Shown: one piece after another, positions 42,941 through 51,838 of the stretch
Position numbering within the stretch: position 1 is the stretch's first letter
Layout of the letters: each line of letters begins with the position of its first letter
Assembly (NCBI RefSeq): GCF_947499265.1
Contig: NZ_CANMNK010000001.1
Span: 643,001-707,000, forward strand
DNA: 64,000 nucleotides
Direction: 5' to 3'
Origin: an uncultured Roseobacter sp.
Lineage (GTDB): Bacteria; Pseudomonadota; Alphaproteobacteria; Rhodobacterales; Rhodobacteraceae
Position numbers and translations under genes: made by a program
Notes under the pieces: generated by a model
What the model was told of the DNA's origin: nothing
Database searches by the model: none
The model's input: only the letters and a program-made list of their open reading frames with translations

Positions 42941-43106
42941 TAAGTAATCAGAAAGCACCGCTGCGCCAAGGGACTCTCGTCAAACGAGAAATTCGTTGAC
43001 CGCTCGATGGCGCGAGACCTATGGTTAACGTCTTGGTCGGCGGGGGCAGACGATAAGCCGGAAGGCCTTCCCGGTCGACTTTTGAAGCGACTTCTGGGAG
43101 GAAAAC

Positions 43107-44399
43107 ATGTTTCACGTTACGTCTTTTTCTGCGCTGCCGATCGGTGCCGCGCTTCTGGCTGGCACGGCTGTATTGTCATCGCCAGCTTTTGCACAAAATG
43201 GGATGAACACCACCAGCCTGCAGCATGAGGTTGTGCTCGACGGTTTGGAAAACCCGTGGGACATGGCCTTTCTGGAGGATGGCACAATGCTGTTCACCGA
43301 GAAGTGCTCAGGCCTTTCTGTGCGTATGCCAGACGGTACGGTGAACGCCCTCTATGGCGTCGGTGAGATGGCGGGTTACGCCTCGAATGGTTCGGATTTG
43401 TTTTGCGAAGGTCAGGCGGGCATGATGGGTGTCGCGTTTGATCCAGACTTTGCGAGCAATCGCCGCATCTATGTTTATTCGACCTCTAACATGTCGGACC
43501 CGCACACCAACCGGTTGATGCGTTTCACGCTGAGTGAGGACTTTACCGGGGTTTCTGACAGGACCGATATTGTCGATGATGTGCCCTACAAGATGGCGGC
43601 ATCGAACCACCCCTTCGGCGGCCCCGGTGCGCACAATGGCGGACGCGTGCGTTTTGACGCAAACGGTCACCTTTTTCTGACCACGGGAGACACGCACAAT
43701 GGCGAGGTGCCGCAGAGCCCGACGATGATGGGGTCCAAGGTTCTGCGCATTGATACCGATGGCAACGCCATTGCTGAAAATAGCCCGCCTGAGGGTTTCG
43801 ACACCAGAACCTACACCTATGGCCACCGCAACGTCCAAGGGATTGCCTTCCACCCGGAAACAGGTGCTGCAATCACGGCGGAACATGGACCCTGGCACTC
43901 TGATGAAATCACGATTCTGCAAAATGGTGGCAACGCCGGATGGGATCCTCGTCCGAACATGGCAGGGCGGGGCGATTGCCCGGACGACTACTGTGGATAC
44001 AGTCCCAACCAGGAAGACGGCATGAACCGATATGAGCGGGCGGCCTTCATGTCGATGACGGACTTCGACACCTATCCCGACGCGATGCCACCGATCTGGA
44101 ACAACAACGGCTGGTCGCAGGGCACTTCATCAGCGGCATTCCTTGAAGGTGACGCCTGGGGTGACTGGAATGGCGCGATGGTCGTCGGGATCATGGGCAT
44201 TGGCTTTGGCGGAACCCCGATCGGCCAACGGATCGACGTGATACAGTTCAATGACGACAATACGGACGTCGAAGACGTGACGGAGATGACCCTTCCCATG
44301 GAGTCCGGACGCTTCCGCTCTGTGGTCATGGGCCCGGATGGTAGTCTTTACACATCCATCGACGAAGGCACGATCTACAAGCTGACCCCCGGCGGTTGA
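43107..44399 (+). CDS. Secreted PQQ-type glucose/sorbosone dehydrogenase-like protein
   Basis: This 430-residue periplasmic beta-propeller has a Sec signal ending SSPAFAQ. Typical soluble-quinoprotein blocks are LENPWDMAFLEDGTMLFTEKCSGL, GQAGMMGVAFDPDF, the active-site His region GGPGAHNGGRVRFDANGHLFLTTGD, YTYGHRNVQGIAFHPETG and EHGPWHSDEITIL. Relatives oxidise aldoses with PQQ, but the exact substrate is unknown and PQQ synthesis genes are not in the window. GGGAGG precedes the ATG. It lies 166 bases downstream of the cytochrome c gene on the same strand. Confidence 0.88.
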   Translation: MFHVTSFSALPIGAALLAGTAVLSSPAFAQNGMNTTSLQHEVVLDGLENPWDMAFLEDGTMLFTEKCSGLSVRMPDGTVNALYGVGEMAGYASNGSDLFCEGQAGMMGVAFDPDFASNRRIYVYSTSNMSDPHTNRLMRFTLSEDFTGVSDRTDIVDDVPYKMAASNHPFGGPGAHNGGRVRFDANGHLFLTTGDTHNGEVPQSPTMMGSKVLRIDTDGNAIAENSPPEGFDTRTYTYGHRNVQGIAFHPETGAAITAEHGPWHSDEITILQNGGNAGWDPRPNMAGRGDCPDDYCGYSPNQEDGMNRYERAAFMSMTDFDTYPDAMPPIWNNNGWSQGTSSAAFLEGDAWGDWNGAMVVGIMGIGFGGTPIGQRIDVIQFNDDNTDVEDVTEMTLPMESGRFRSVVMGPDGSLYTSIDEGTIYKLTPGG

Positions 44400-44411
44400 T
44401 TGGCTTTGTGG

Positions 44412-44432
44412 CCGCGCGCTGATATCGCGCGG
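44412..44432. terminator. Hairpin between convergent genes
   Basis: CCGCGCG (44412-44418) and CGCGCGG (44426-44432) form a perfect 7-bp stem around a seven-base loop, placed between the stop codons of the dehydrogenase and the convergent hypothetical gene. No T-run is visible, so termination efficiency is uncertain. Confidence 0.45.
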
Positions 44433-44433
44433 T

Positions 44434-44820
44434 CTAGTCTCCGATGACCAGCGCATAGGGTACTTCGAAGCGCTGGTCATCAACCCGCACGTGGTAGACG
44501 CCGTCGGATAGTCGCCAGTCCATGTCGGTGCCCACACCGGACATGGTCGCATTGCCGCGCAGAAACTGTCCTTCCGAGAACAGCAGAGTCCGTGCAAAGC
44601 CGTTTGTGAAGGTTACGACCACCGCCGCTGATTTAGCAGCTCGGGCGACAGCGGCGCTGCATACACCCAGCGATTGCCCGACCTCCTGAGCGCAGCGGAT
44701 CTCGCCCGTCGCGTCAAAACTGCCCGATCTGGCGCGATCTTTTGCCGCCACGGTGTCTCCAATAACCGTGCCCGGCAAAGCCACTGTAAAGATCAATGCG
44801 AGAGGTCGTGTTATGCGCAT
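44434..44820 (-). CDS. Hypothetical secreted protein
   Basis: This 128-residue protein has a signal peptide (RITRPLALIFTVALPGTVIG) and a compact mature part with two Cys, in EIRCAQEVGQSLGVCSAAVARA, that probably form a disulfide. This is followed by VVVTFTNGFARTLLF, GNATMSGVGTDMDWRLSDGVY and a closing DDQRFEVPYALV. The type appears familiar from Roseobacter genomes, but no function is known to me. GAGG about seven bases before the ATG can serve as ribosome site. Confidence 0.7.
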   Translation of the reverse strand: MRITRPLALIFTVALPGTVIGDTVAAKDRARSGSFDATGEIRCAQEVGQSLGVCSAAVARAAKSAAVVVTFTNGFARTLLFSEGQFLRGNATMSGVGTDMDWRLSDGVYHVRVDDQRFEVPYALVIGD

Positions 44821-45385
44821 CGCGATGCTCCTCGGTTCGAACTGTAGTATCGCTATCGATCAATCCTGCGGCAAGACCTTGAACCCAGGCCCTAAAGACC
44901 GTTGAATTCGCATCTGAGACATTTGACACCCGCGTCGCGCGTGGCTGGTCTGGTATGCTGCCATTTGCCGTTGATGAATGACCGATCCGGGGAAGGACGT
45001 GCCGAGCCGTCGCGAAGCGTTCGCAATCTGGAATGAGCTGTTGTGCCGGCACTCGCAGCACCTACATCAGGTGGCGTGGTCCCAGTAGTGTGAGTTCCCG
45101 AAGTCCGTTGCTCTCAGGCACTGGGAATGTCTTCCATGAAGGTCGCGCCGAAGCATCGCAACACCTATTTCAACGGTGGCTAAGGGCAGCCTAAAACAGC
45201 CAGATGTTGGCATAAGAGGCATTTCTGTGGTGCTATTGATGATCGGTAAGCGCCCACTCTGACCGGTGCATTGGTTGAGATTAACGGCAGCTTTGCTTGC
45301 TTGGTGTCTTTCTAAGTGCCGTCAGGTCAGAGATGGTAGAATTTGGTTCTCAATGCGCCGCTACCGAAATTACGGTGCTGCCGGC
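44821..45385. other. Non-coding stretch with degenerate sequence
   Basis: These 565 bases have no gene I can support. They contain the second copy (45273-45294) of a 22-base element also found at 42047-42068, and short broken frames on the minus strand that look like old remnants rather than genes. The 3' end of the AraC regulator borders it on the right. Confidence 0.45.
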
Positions 45386-46303
45386 TCACTCCACTGCCTG
45401 AGGTTCGGTTGCCAGGATCGAACCTGTCAGCGCCTCAACGTCTTTCATGGGGGGCTGCCCGAATTGCCTGCGGTACTCGCGGCTGAACTGTGACGGGCTT
45501 TCGTAGCCGACAGAAAAGGCTGCCTGCGCGGCAGATCTGGCCTCAAAAAGCATCAGTCGCCGCGCCTCCTGCAGGCGCAATCGCTTGTGATACTGCAAGG
45601 GCGACATCAAGGTCACAGATTTGAAGTGATGGTGCAGAGCGGAAGGCTGCAGGTGCGCTTCTTCGGCAAGACGGGCCAGCTCAAACCGCTCGCGGTAGTT
45701 TTTCTTGATCAGGGCGATGGCCCGCGCGATCTGTCGCCCTTGCCCTGGTCCATATACGCTGCGCAGAACGGTCTGTCCTCCTGGCGCTCTGATGACCCGA
45801 TACAGTAGCTCGCGCTCATATAGCTTTGCCAAAGCCGGGATGTCATCCGGGCTTTCCACCAACGCCACAAGACGTGTCGCAGCATCCACGATGCTCGATG
45901 TGGTTTCTCCCAGAAAAAGCCCCGGACCGGTCGCTGGAGCCACTTGGTCCAATGGCATATCGACGGCAAGATCGGAGAGGACCGCGGGGTCAATGCCGAA
46001 GCGAATGCAAAGATATGGTGCCGCCGGTGTTGCTTGTGTGATCTGCCCAATGATCGGCAAATCGAATGACACAACGAGGTATTTGGCCGCGTCATAATCA
46101 TATATGTGATCTGCAACCATGACCCGTTTTGCGCCCTGCACCACGATACAAAGCGCCGGTTCGTGAACCGCGTGAAGGTCCTGAGTTTGCTTTGTGCTGC
46201 GGATAAGGTCCAGCCTGGGCACAGGCGTTGCGTGAATGCCATCCTTTTCGACTAATCGGGCAATCATATGTGCAAGGCTGTCAACGGAACCTTCCATGCG
46301 CAT
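45386..46303 (-). CDS. AraC-family transcriptional regulator (AraC_N cupin type)
   Basis: This 305-residue regulator has an N-terminal AraC_N domain (PALCIVVQGAKRVMVADHIYDYDAAKYLVVSFDLPIIGQI) and C-terminal double helix-turn-helix (ELARLAEEAHLQPSALHHHFKSVTLMSPLQYHKRLRLQEARRLM, then AAFSVGYESPSQFSREYRRQFG). An alternative start at 46297 has slightly better ribosome-site spacing. It is divergent from the SDR gene. Regulators of this type typically control the adjacent aldo/keto reductase or SDR operon in response to electrophiles, which fits here. Confidence 0.9.
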   Translation of the reverse strand: MRMEGSVDSLAHMIARLVEKDGIHATPVPRLDLIRSTKQTQDLHAVHEPALCIVVQGAKRVMVADHIYDYDAAKYLVVSFDLPIIGQITQATPAAPYLCIRFGIDPAVLSDLAVDMPLDQVAPATGPGLFLGETTSSIVDAATRLVALVESPDDIPALAKLYERELLYRVIRAPGGQTVLRSVYGPGQGRQIARAIALIKKNYRERFELARLAEEAHLQPSALHHHFKSVTLMSPLQYHKRLRLQEARRLMLFEARSAAQAAFSVGYESPSQFSREYRRQFGQPPMKDVEALTGSILATEPQAVE

Positions 46304-46499
46304 TCCCTCTCATTCTGGTGAATTGTGGAGAGCTTTCTTAGGAGTGATATCTAGATGTGAGCAACGGTTTTTTGTAGTCCCGCGGAGAAATAGGCAATCA
46401 TTCCGGGAGATTGTTCTACCGCCAGCAACATCGACATTCACATATCAACTGCAGAAGGCGCGCCAAGGATTTGGGCGTGCCAGATGTCAGGAGGTTGAT

Positions 46500-47354
46500 A
46501 TGGCGAATGATCGTAAAGTGTGGTTCATAACCGGCGCGTCACGCGGCATTGGACTGGAAATCGCAAAAGCCGCGCTGAGCGCTGGTGACCGGGTTGTGGC
46601 GACAGGGCGTGACGCCGGCGCGGTCAAAACAGCGTTGTCGGACACGGATGATGCCTTGGCGCTGCAACTGGATGTGACTGATCCTATGCAGGCCACGACA
46701 GCGGTTGCAGAGGCCGTGGCGCAGTTTGGGCGGATCGATGTCCTGGTCAACAACGCCGGATATGGCCAGCTCGGGGTGTTCGAGGAGATCGGGCACGACG
46801 CCATTCTTCGGCAGTTTGACACCAATGTGCACGGCACCTTGCACGTCACCCGCGCCGTGCTGCCGGTGATGCGCCGCAACACATCGGGTCATATCTTCAA
46901 CCTTTCGTCCATTGGCGGTGCACTGGGGTTCGACATCGCGTCGATCTATTGCGCGACCAAATTCGCGGTCGAAGGCTTTTCGGAATGCCTCGCGCTTGAG
47001 GTGAAGCCGTTCAATATCGGTGTAACCATCGTGCAGCCTGGCTTCTTCCGTACTGATTTTCTCGATAACAGCTCGATACGGTTTTCGGACAACGCGATCG
47101 GCGATTATGTCGGTTATGCCAAGGCGACGCAGGGATTCTATACCTCGCAGAACCATGTCCAGGCGGGGGATCCGGCAAAGCTTGGCGCCGCGCTTGTGCG
47201 GCTCTCCCGCGAAAAGACGCCGCCGCTCCGCTATGCTGCCGGGTCAGACGCTCACGATTATCTGAGCGGGGCCTATGACGCGCGAATGGCCGAGTTGTCG
47301 GAGTGGCAAGAGCTGTCCAAATCGACGGATGGCAAGGCTGCATCCGCCGCCTGA
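46500..47354 (+). CDS. Short-chain dehydrogenase/reductase
   Basis: This 284-residue classical SDR has the cofactor loop TGASRGIGLEIAKAAL, the NNAGYG motif, the catalytic Ser in LSSIGG and Tyr-Lys in YCATKFAVEG. Arg rather than an acidic residue in the early strand region suggests NADPH preference. AGGAGG six bases before the ATG at 46500 fixes the start; the longer frame into the AraC promoter is rejected. It is first in a probable operon with the exported carboxymuconolactone decarboxylase-like, Atu4866-like and SnoaL-like genes. Unlike those it has no signal peptide. Substrate unknown. Confidence 0.9.
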   Translation: MANDRKVWFITGASRGIGLEIAKAALSAGDRVVATGRDAGAVKTALSDTDDALALQLDVTDPMQATTAVAEAVAQFGRIDVLVNNAGYGQLGVFEEIGHDAILRQFDTNVHGTLHVTRAVLPVMRRNTSGHIFNLSSIGGALGFDIASIYCATKFAVEGFSECLALEVKPFNIGVTIVQPGFFRTDFLDNSSIRFSDNAIGDYVGYAKATQGFYTSQNHVQAGDPAKLGAALVRLSREKTPPLRYAAGSDAHDYLSGAYDARMAELSEWQELSKSTDGKAASAA

Positions 47355-47427
47355 TCGCGGAGATCCCAACGTTTCTATGCCCACTGACCGGGCAGAATCC
47401 CCTCACCGCACTCAAGAAGGACGGACC

Positions 47428-47925
47428 ATGACCATTAAGAACACCACGTTTTCGGCTGTCGCCCTCACGATTGGACTGACCATGTCACCCGCGACCGCGC
47501 AGACTGACGAAGAACGCACAATGCCTGACACGACACAAGAACGTCTTCAGCAGGGGGCAGATGTCATCCTGAAACTGAACAACGGCGTGCCCCAGACAAC
47601 GCTGGAAAACATGCGGCAGGAGTTCCCTTTCCTCGCAGACGCGACCCAGGCCTACGCGCTTGGTGATGTCTGGACGCGGCCCGGTCTCGATGATCGCACG
47701 CGCCAGCTCGCAGCTGTCGCCGCCTTTGCCGCCATGGGGGAACGCGGCCTGATGAAGATCCATGCGGGCTATGCCCTCAACGTCGGCGTCACGGAAGATG
47801 AGTTGAAGGAAATCGTCTACATGATCACCGTGCCCGCGGGCTTCCCGAAAGCAATTCTGGCCTCGCAAACCATGGCGGACCTCTTCGAAGAGCGGCGCGC
47901 GACTGGCGGCGGAGCGGATCGGTGA
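47428..47925 (+). CDS. Carboxymuconolactone decarboxylase-family protein with signal peptide
   Basis: This 165-residue protein has residues 1-25 as a Sec signal (TTFSAVALTIGLTMSPATAQ). The mature part begins again at MPDTTQERLQQGADV, the normal start of cytoplasmic relatives. The CMD domain (FAYALGD-like AYALGDVWTRPGLDDRTRQLAAVAAFAAMG then LKEIVYMITVPAGFPKAI) is of the PcaC type without a CXXC, so it is not an AhpD-like peroxidase. An exported member is unusual. AAGGA precedes the start at 47428. The stop overlaps the next gene by four bases. Confidence 0.82.
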   Translation: MTIKNTTFSAVALTIGLTMSPATAQTDEERTMPDTTQERLQQGADVILKLNNGVPQTTLENMRQEFPFLADATQAYALGDVWTRPGLDDRTRQLAAVAAFAAMGERGLMKIHAGYALNVGVTEDELKEIVYMITVPAGFPKAILASQTMADLFEERRATGGGADR

Positions 47926-48296
47926 GGAGGTTGGAACGTGGGTTGCACGCACGCATTCTCGCAACCTTGGCTGTCGCCATGACCGGATCCGTCGCGCAAG
48001 GACAATTCGTCACCACCGACTTCCCGCAATCTCCCCCACCGGAGGCTGCGACGGAGCCGCAGACCCACGCGTTCGTCGGCATGTGGGTGACGGAAGACGG
48101 ACATATCTGCCACGATCTTTTGCCGAACGGACGCTACGACGAAGCGCGGGGCAGCCGGGAGAGCGCCTATCAGGGGCGGTACCATGTCACCGGCGATATC
48201 ATCCAATACTGGGATGACACCGGGTTCTACGCGGACGGACAGTTCCGCGACGGGGTCCTATATCATGGTGGCTACATCTTCTACCGCAAGGAGTGA
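47922..48296 (+). CDS. Atu4866-family small secreted protein
   Basis: This 124-residue protein is read from a GTG that overlaps the previous stop (GTGA). The N-terminal part (ARILATLAVAMTGSVAQGQ) is a signal peptide. The mature domain HAFVGMWVTEDGHICHDLLPNGRYDEARGSRESAYQGRYHVTGD and the ending DGVLYHGGYIFYRKE match the small beta-barrel family named after Agrobacterium Atu4866, whose function is unknown. AGGAGG lies inside the reading frame, so a start at the TTG 47943 or ATG 47979 cannot be excluded. Confidence 0.75.
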   Translation: MRRLERGLHARILATLAVAMTGSVAQGQFVTTDFPQSPPPEAATEPQTHAFVGMWVTEDGHICHDLLPNGRYDEARGSRESAYQGRYHVTGDIIQYWDDTGFYADGQFRDGVLYHGGYIFYRKE

Positions 48297-48345
48297 TGGC
48301 GCGTCCCAGCTGCAACATCCTCTGAAGCCATTCAAGGAAGCGATC

Positions 48346-48864
48346 ATGCCTTTGAAGAATTTCCGCCTTATCGCTCTGAGCCTAGGCCTCGCTGTCTGCT
48401 TACCGGCGCTGACCAATCGTCCGGCCAACGCAGCAGACCCGTTGGTCGAAGAGACCAACCGCCAGGTTGTCGGTGACGCCTTCGAAGGATGGGAAGCGGG
48501 GACATTCAACGTCTTCGACTTACTTGATGCGGATGTCGTCTGGACCATCACGGGCTTTGATCCGGTTGTCTCTAGCACGTATCGCGGCAAGGAAGACCTC
48601 CTGTCGCGCACGGTGGCGCCATTCAACGCACGCATGAGCGAAGGGCTCAGTCCGACGCTGCACGCGGTCTGGGCGGATGGCGACGATGTTCTGGTGCGTT
48701 TCGATGGCCAAGGGCGCACGGCGGCCGGAGACATCTACAGGAACCACTATCTTTGGATATTCACGATGGAAGAAGGTGTCGTAACCGAAGTCACCGCGTT
48801 TCTCGATACCGCAGCCTTTGCCGCGCTTCTGTCACGTGATCCGCGCATGGATGCGATTGAATAG
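48346..48864 (+). CDS. Secreted SnoaL-like (NTF2 fold) protein
   Basis: This 172-residue protein has a signal peptide (LIALSLGLAVCLPALTNRPANAA) followed by an NTF2-like domain: VVGDAFEGWEAGTFNVFDLLDADVVWTITG, TYRGKEDLLSRTVAPF, TLHAVWADGDDVLVRFDGQGRTAAGDIYRNHYLWIFTMEEG and the final VTAFLDTAAFAALLS. Relatives lacking the signal are found beside AraC-regulated reductases. AAGGAAG lies eight bases before the start at 48346; the frame from 48184 overlaps the preceding gene and is rejected. It is the last gene of the SDR operon. Confidence 0.82.
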   Translation: MPLKNFRLIALSLGLAVCLPALTNRPANAADPLVEETNRQVVGDAFEGWEAGTFNVFDLLDADVVWTITGFDPVVSSTYRGKEDLLSRTVAPFNARMSEGLSPTLHAVWADGDDVLVRFDGQGRTAAGDIYRNHYLWIFTMEEGVVTEVTAFLDTAAFAALLSRDPRMDAIE

Positions 48865-48891
48865 CGCGACCGCGGTGCTCCGCGCGCTCGG

Positions 48892-49329
48892 TCAGGTATC
48901 GTTGTGGCTCTCCGCTTGGCTTCGCCACCCATCTGCGAGCTGTGCAACGGTGATCCCGTCCAGTGATTTTTCAAACTGCCGCCGGGCTGCTGCGAGTGCT
49001 TCGTTGGTGGCCGCGTAGGCAGACTTCGCCAGCAGGCAGCTCGGATCGTCGTCATCGTTGCCAATGGCAAAGAGCTGCGGGGATCCAAGCGCCTGATAGA
49101 TGACCAGAAGCGTGATCTGGTCCAGAGGCTTTGCCAGAGACCAGCCGCCACCATGCCCCTTTACCGATGTAACAATGCCCGCATCGCGCAAACCCGACAT
49201 GGTTCGCCGTACCACAGCGGCGTTTGTCTGAAGCATCTGAGCGATCTGCGCAGAGGTGGCAGGGGCGTCCATCCCGTCCAGATGGAGGAGGGCGTGAAGC
49301 ACGCGGGAAAGTCGATTGTCCTGTCGCAT
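48892..49329 (-). CDS. Rrf2-family transcriptional regulator
   Basis: This 145-residue regulator has a winged helix (RLSRVLHALLHLDGMDAPATSAQIAQML, AAVVRRTMSGLRDAGIVTSVKGHGGGWSLAKPLDQITLL) typical of Rrf2. Only one Cys (DPSCLLAKS) remains of the three that hold an Fe-S cluster in IscR/NsrR, so it probably senses by another means, like YwnA/CymR-type proteins. The start at 49329 is chosen over 49350. It is divergent from the MFS exporter gene 80 bases away, which is its likely target. Confidence 0.85.
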   Translation of the reverse strand: MRQDNRLSRVLHALLHLDGMDAPATSAQIAQMLQTNAAVVRRTMSGLRDAGIVTSVKGHGGGWSLAKPLDQITLLVIYQALGSPQLFAIGNDDDDPSCLLAKSAYAATNEALAAARRQFEKSLDGITVAQLADGWRSQAESHNDT

Positions 49330-49409
49330 GAGGTTTTTTATCAGCCCCACGCAACATTTGAAAGCACAAGAGATTGACTCTTACTCCATCATGATACATA
49401 CGAAGTTAC

Positions 49410-50873
49410 ATGAGTATCGCATCCAAAACTGATCACAGCCCCGACCGCGCGGCCACGAACCGATGGGCGGCACTGTCGGTTCTACTCATCGCGAGTTTCA
49501 TGAACCTGATCGACGTCAGCATCGTGAACGTGGCCCTCCCGCAGATACAAGCCGATACCGGTGCCACCCCGACACAGCTTGAATGGGTCGCGGCGATCTA
49601 TGTGCTGGCTCTGGCGGTCGGTCTGCTGCCTTGTGGCCGCTTTGGAGATGTCTTCGGGCGGCGGCGCATGTTCATCTGGGGGTTGATCGGGTTTACGGTG
49701 TCGTCTGCCGTTTGTGGTCTTGCACCGGATGTGGTCGATCTGATCATCGCGCGGGCGGCCAAGGGCATCGCGGCGGCGATGATGGTGCCTCAGGTACTTG
49801 CGATCGCGCATGTGATCTTTCCACCCGAGGAAAAGTCTCGCGTCTTTGGCCTGTTCGGCACCGTGTCTAGTCTCGCCGTTGTGGCGGGCCCCATCATCGG
49901 TGGGGCGCTGATTTCGGCGGACATTGCGGGTCTTGGCTGGCGCTTGGCTTTTCTGATCAATATACCGCTTGGCATTGCGGCACTCATCGGCACACGCACG
50001 TTCGTTCCTGCTTTGGAAGCGGAAACAGATAGCCGACCCGACTGGATTGGTACGACGCTGTTCACGGTTGCGGCCATTCTGCTTGTCTTGCCGCTGATCG
50101 AAGGCCGTGCCCTCGGCTGGCCGTGGTGGACCTTTGCCGCGATCACTGCGTCTATCCCCGTTACCCTCGTCTTCATGGCATATGAACAGAAACACAGTGC
50201 GGCAGGCCATTCGGCTCTGATGCCGCCGAGTCTTCTGGCGAACATGCCTTATCTGCGACGACTGGGGCTGGTGATACTCTTCTTCAGTGGCGTGCCGGGT
50301 CTGTTCCTCGTCCTGGCCATTTTCCTGCAATCTGGCTTTGGCCTGACGGCGCTGCAAAGCGGCCTCGTGACAACGCCGTTCCCTGTCGGCGTCATGCTGG
50401 CCTCAATGACAACGGAACGGTTTGCGAACCGTTATCTGTCACTGCGCATTGCGATTGGTGCAGCGCTGCTTTTGATCGGCATGATCAGTCTGCGGAGCGT
50501 CATTCTATCCACGGGCGCAGAGCTGAACCCTTATGCGTTCACACCGCCGCTGCTGATCTGTGGCTTTGGCATGGGCACGGCAATCATGTCGCTCTTCCAG
50601 GTGACCATGTCGAGCGTCGAGACACAGGATGCCGGCGCAGGCTCCGGGGCCATGCAGGCCTTTCAACAGATCGGTGCGGCGCTTGGTATTGCCATTGCCG
50701 GGTCCATCTTCTTCGGGTCGCTCGGTGAAGGCGGAATGGAGGCAGAGGCCGACATCGCCCCGCGTTTCGTGGACGCTGCTGCGACAGCCACGCTTTACTC
50801 AATCGCCGTGTTCGGAACGCTGACGCTGCTTGTGGGCGCGTCCGCATGGAAAAAGGGAGAAACTACCGCATGA
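49410..50873 (+). CDS. MFS drug:proton antiporter, DHA2 (EmrB/QacA) type
   Basis: This 487-residue exporter has fourteen predicted helices. Motif A follows helix 2 (GRFGDVFGRRRMFIWG), and motif C on helix 5 reads VAGPIIGGALIS. The first helix carries the DHA2 signature FMNLIDVSIVNVALPQIQADTGA. Such pumps expel hydrophobic or quinone-like compounds. The ATG lacks a clear ribosome site, and TTGACT at 49374 with TACATA at 49395 would start transcription almost at the ATG, so a leaderless message is possible. It overlaps the methyltransferase gene by four bases. Confidence 0.92.
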   Translation: MSIASKTDHSPDRAATNRWAALSVLLIASFMNLIDVSIVNVALPQIQADTGATPTQLEWVAAIYVLALAVGLLPCGRFGDVFGRRRMFIWGLIGFTVSSAVCGLAPDVVDLIIARAAKGIAAAMMVPQVLAIAHVIFPPEEKSRVFGLFGTVSSLAVVAGPIIGGALISADIAGLGWRLAFLINIPLGIAALIGTRTFVPALEAETDSRPDWIGTTLFTVAAILLVLPLIEGRALGWPWWTFAAITASIPVTLVFMAYEQKHSAAGHSALMPPSLLANMPYLRRLGLVILFFSGVPGLFLVLAIFLQSGFGLTALQSGLVTTPFPVGVMLASMTTERFANRYLSLRIAIGAALLLIGMISLRSVILSTGAELNPYAFTPPLLICGFGMGTAIMSLFQVTMSSVETQDAGAGSGAMQAFQQIGAALGIAIAGSIFFGSLGEGGMEAEADIAPRFVDAAATATLYSIAVFGTLTLLVGASAWKKGETTA

Positions 50874-51502
50874 CACGCGCCCAACCTCAAGACGACCCCG
50901 CGGCCTTCTGGGAAGGTCACTATGCGAAAATGACCAAACCCTCCGGCGGGCGTCCATCTGCCGTCTTAGTGCGCTTCACAGAGGGCCGCGCACTCGGTCG
51001 CGCGCTCGATCTTGGTTGCGCGCGGGGTGACGATGCGATTTGGCTTGCCAAGCAGGGATGGACCGTCACGGGCGTTGATGTTGCGGAGGTTGCGCTGAAC
51101 GCAGCGCGGCGGGCGGCGGAAAACGCCGGCGTCGCAGGCGAAACTCGATTTGAGCGGCACGATCTTGGCGTATCAATCCCGGACGGAGAATTTGACCTCG
51201 TGACGGCCATGTTCCTGCATTCACCAGGCAGGTTCGACCGGGTGTCGGCGCTGCAACGCGCCGCAAACGCTGTGGCGCCGGGTGGTTTGCTGCTGATCGG
51301 CGCGCACGGCTCACGTGCACCCTGGTCATGGGCCGATCCGGATATGGTCTACCCAACCGCTGCCGACGAGTTGACCGATCTCGATCTCAATCCGTCCGAA
51401 TGGGATGAGGTGTTTGTCGGCCCCATTGAGCGGACTGCAAACGGACCAGATGGGCAGACAGCCGTGGTTACTGATACTGTGATTGCGGTGGAGCGACGGT
51501 AG
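50870..51502 (+). CDS. Class I SAM-dependent methyltransferase
   Basis: This 210-residue methyltransferase has motif I ALDLGCARGDDAIWLAKQG, motif II VTGVDVAEVALNAARRAA and the motif IV region DGEFDLVTAMFLHSP. The opening FWEGHYAKM is shared with thiopurine/tellurite-resistance-like methyltransferases (TehB-like), suggesting modification of a small toxic compound. The start at 50870 overlaps the MFS stop (ATGA), so pump and methyltransferase are coupled, consistent with detoxification followed by export. Confidence 0.87.
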   Translation: MTRAQPQDDPAAFWEGHYAKMTKPSGGRPSAVLVRFTEGRALGRALDLGCARGDDAIWLAKQGWTVTGVDVAEVALNAARRAAENAGVAGETRFERHDLGVSIPDGEFDLVTAMFLHSPGRFDRVSALQRAANAVAPGGLLLIGAHGSRAPWSWADPDMVYPTAADELTDLDLNPSEWDEVFVGPIERTANGPDGQTAVVTDTVIAVERR

Positions 51503-51549
51503 AGTCGACATAGGCTTTGATGAACCGGAGAGCGGGCTTGCCCGCGATG

Positions 51550-51736
51550 TGAGAGCTCGATCCATCATAGATTTTGCGTGTGCGGCGAAAGTCGGAAAGG
51601 CTGTCGCACGCGGAGCATTAAAGTGTCGCATCGAATCGCGGGAATGCGTCGCAATCGTCAGGAGGGATGTCAGCCAGCCAATGGCCTCAATCCAATTCAT
51701 ATCTGCCAGGTTATGCACCTTTATCTCTTCCAGCAC
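51550..51736 (-). pseudogene. Possible remnant of a membrane protein
   Basis: Within the 336 gene-free bases 51503-51838, the minus strand reads LEEIKVHNLADMNWIEAIGWLTSLLTIATHS from about 51733. The IEAIGWLTSLLTIATHS part resembles the first helix of small YgjV-like membrane proteins. Similarity stops at once, and no frame continues the expected second helix, so it is at most a broken 5' fragment. The rest of this interval shows nothing else. Confidence 0.3.
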
Positions 51737-51838
51737 GCGCCGGATGCCAAAGCGTATTCGCCAGGTGTCGCACGTCTGGACCGATCGTGGTGATCAAGCG
51801 CGGCGAATGTCTGCTCTGACGAACCGCACCGCAGGTGG

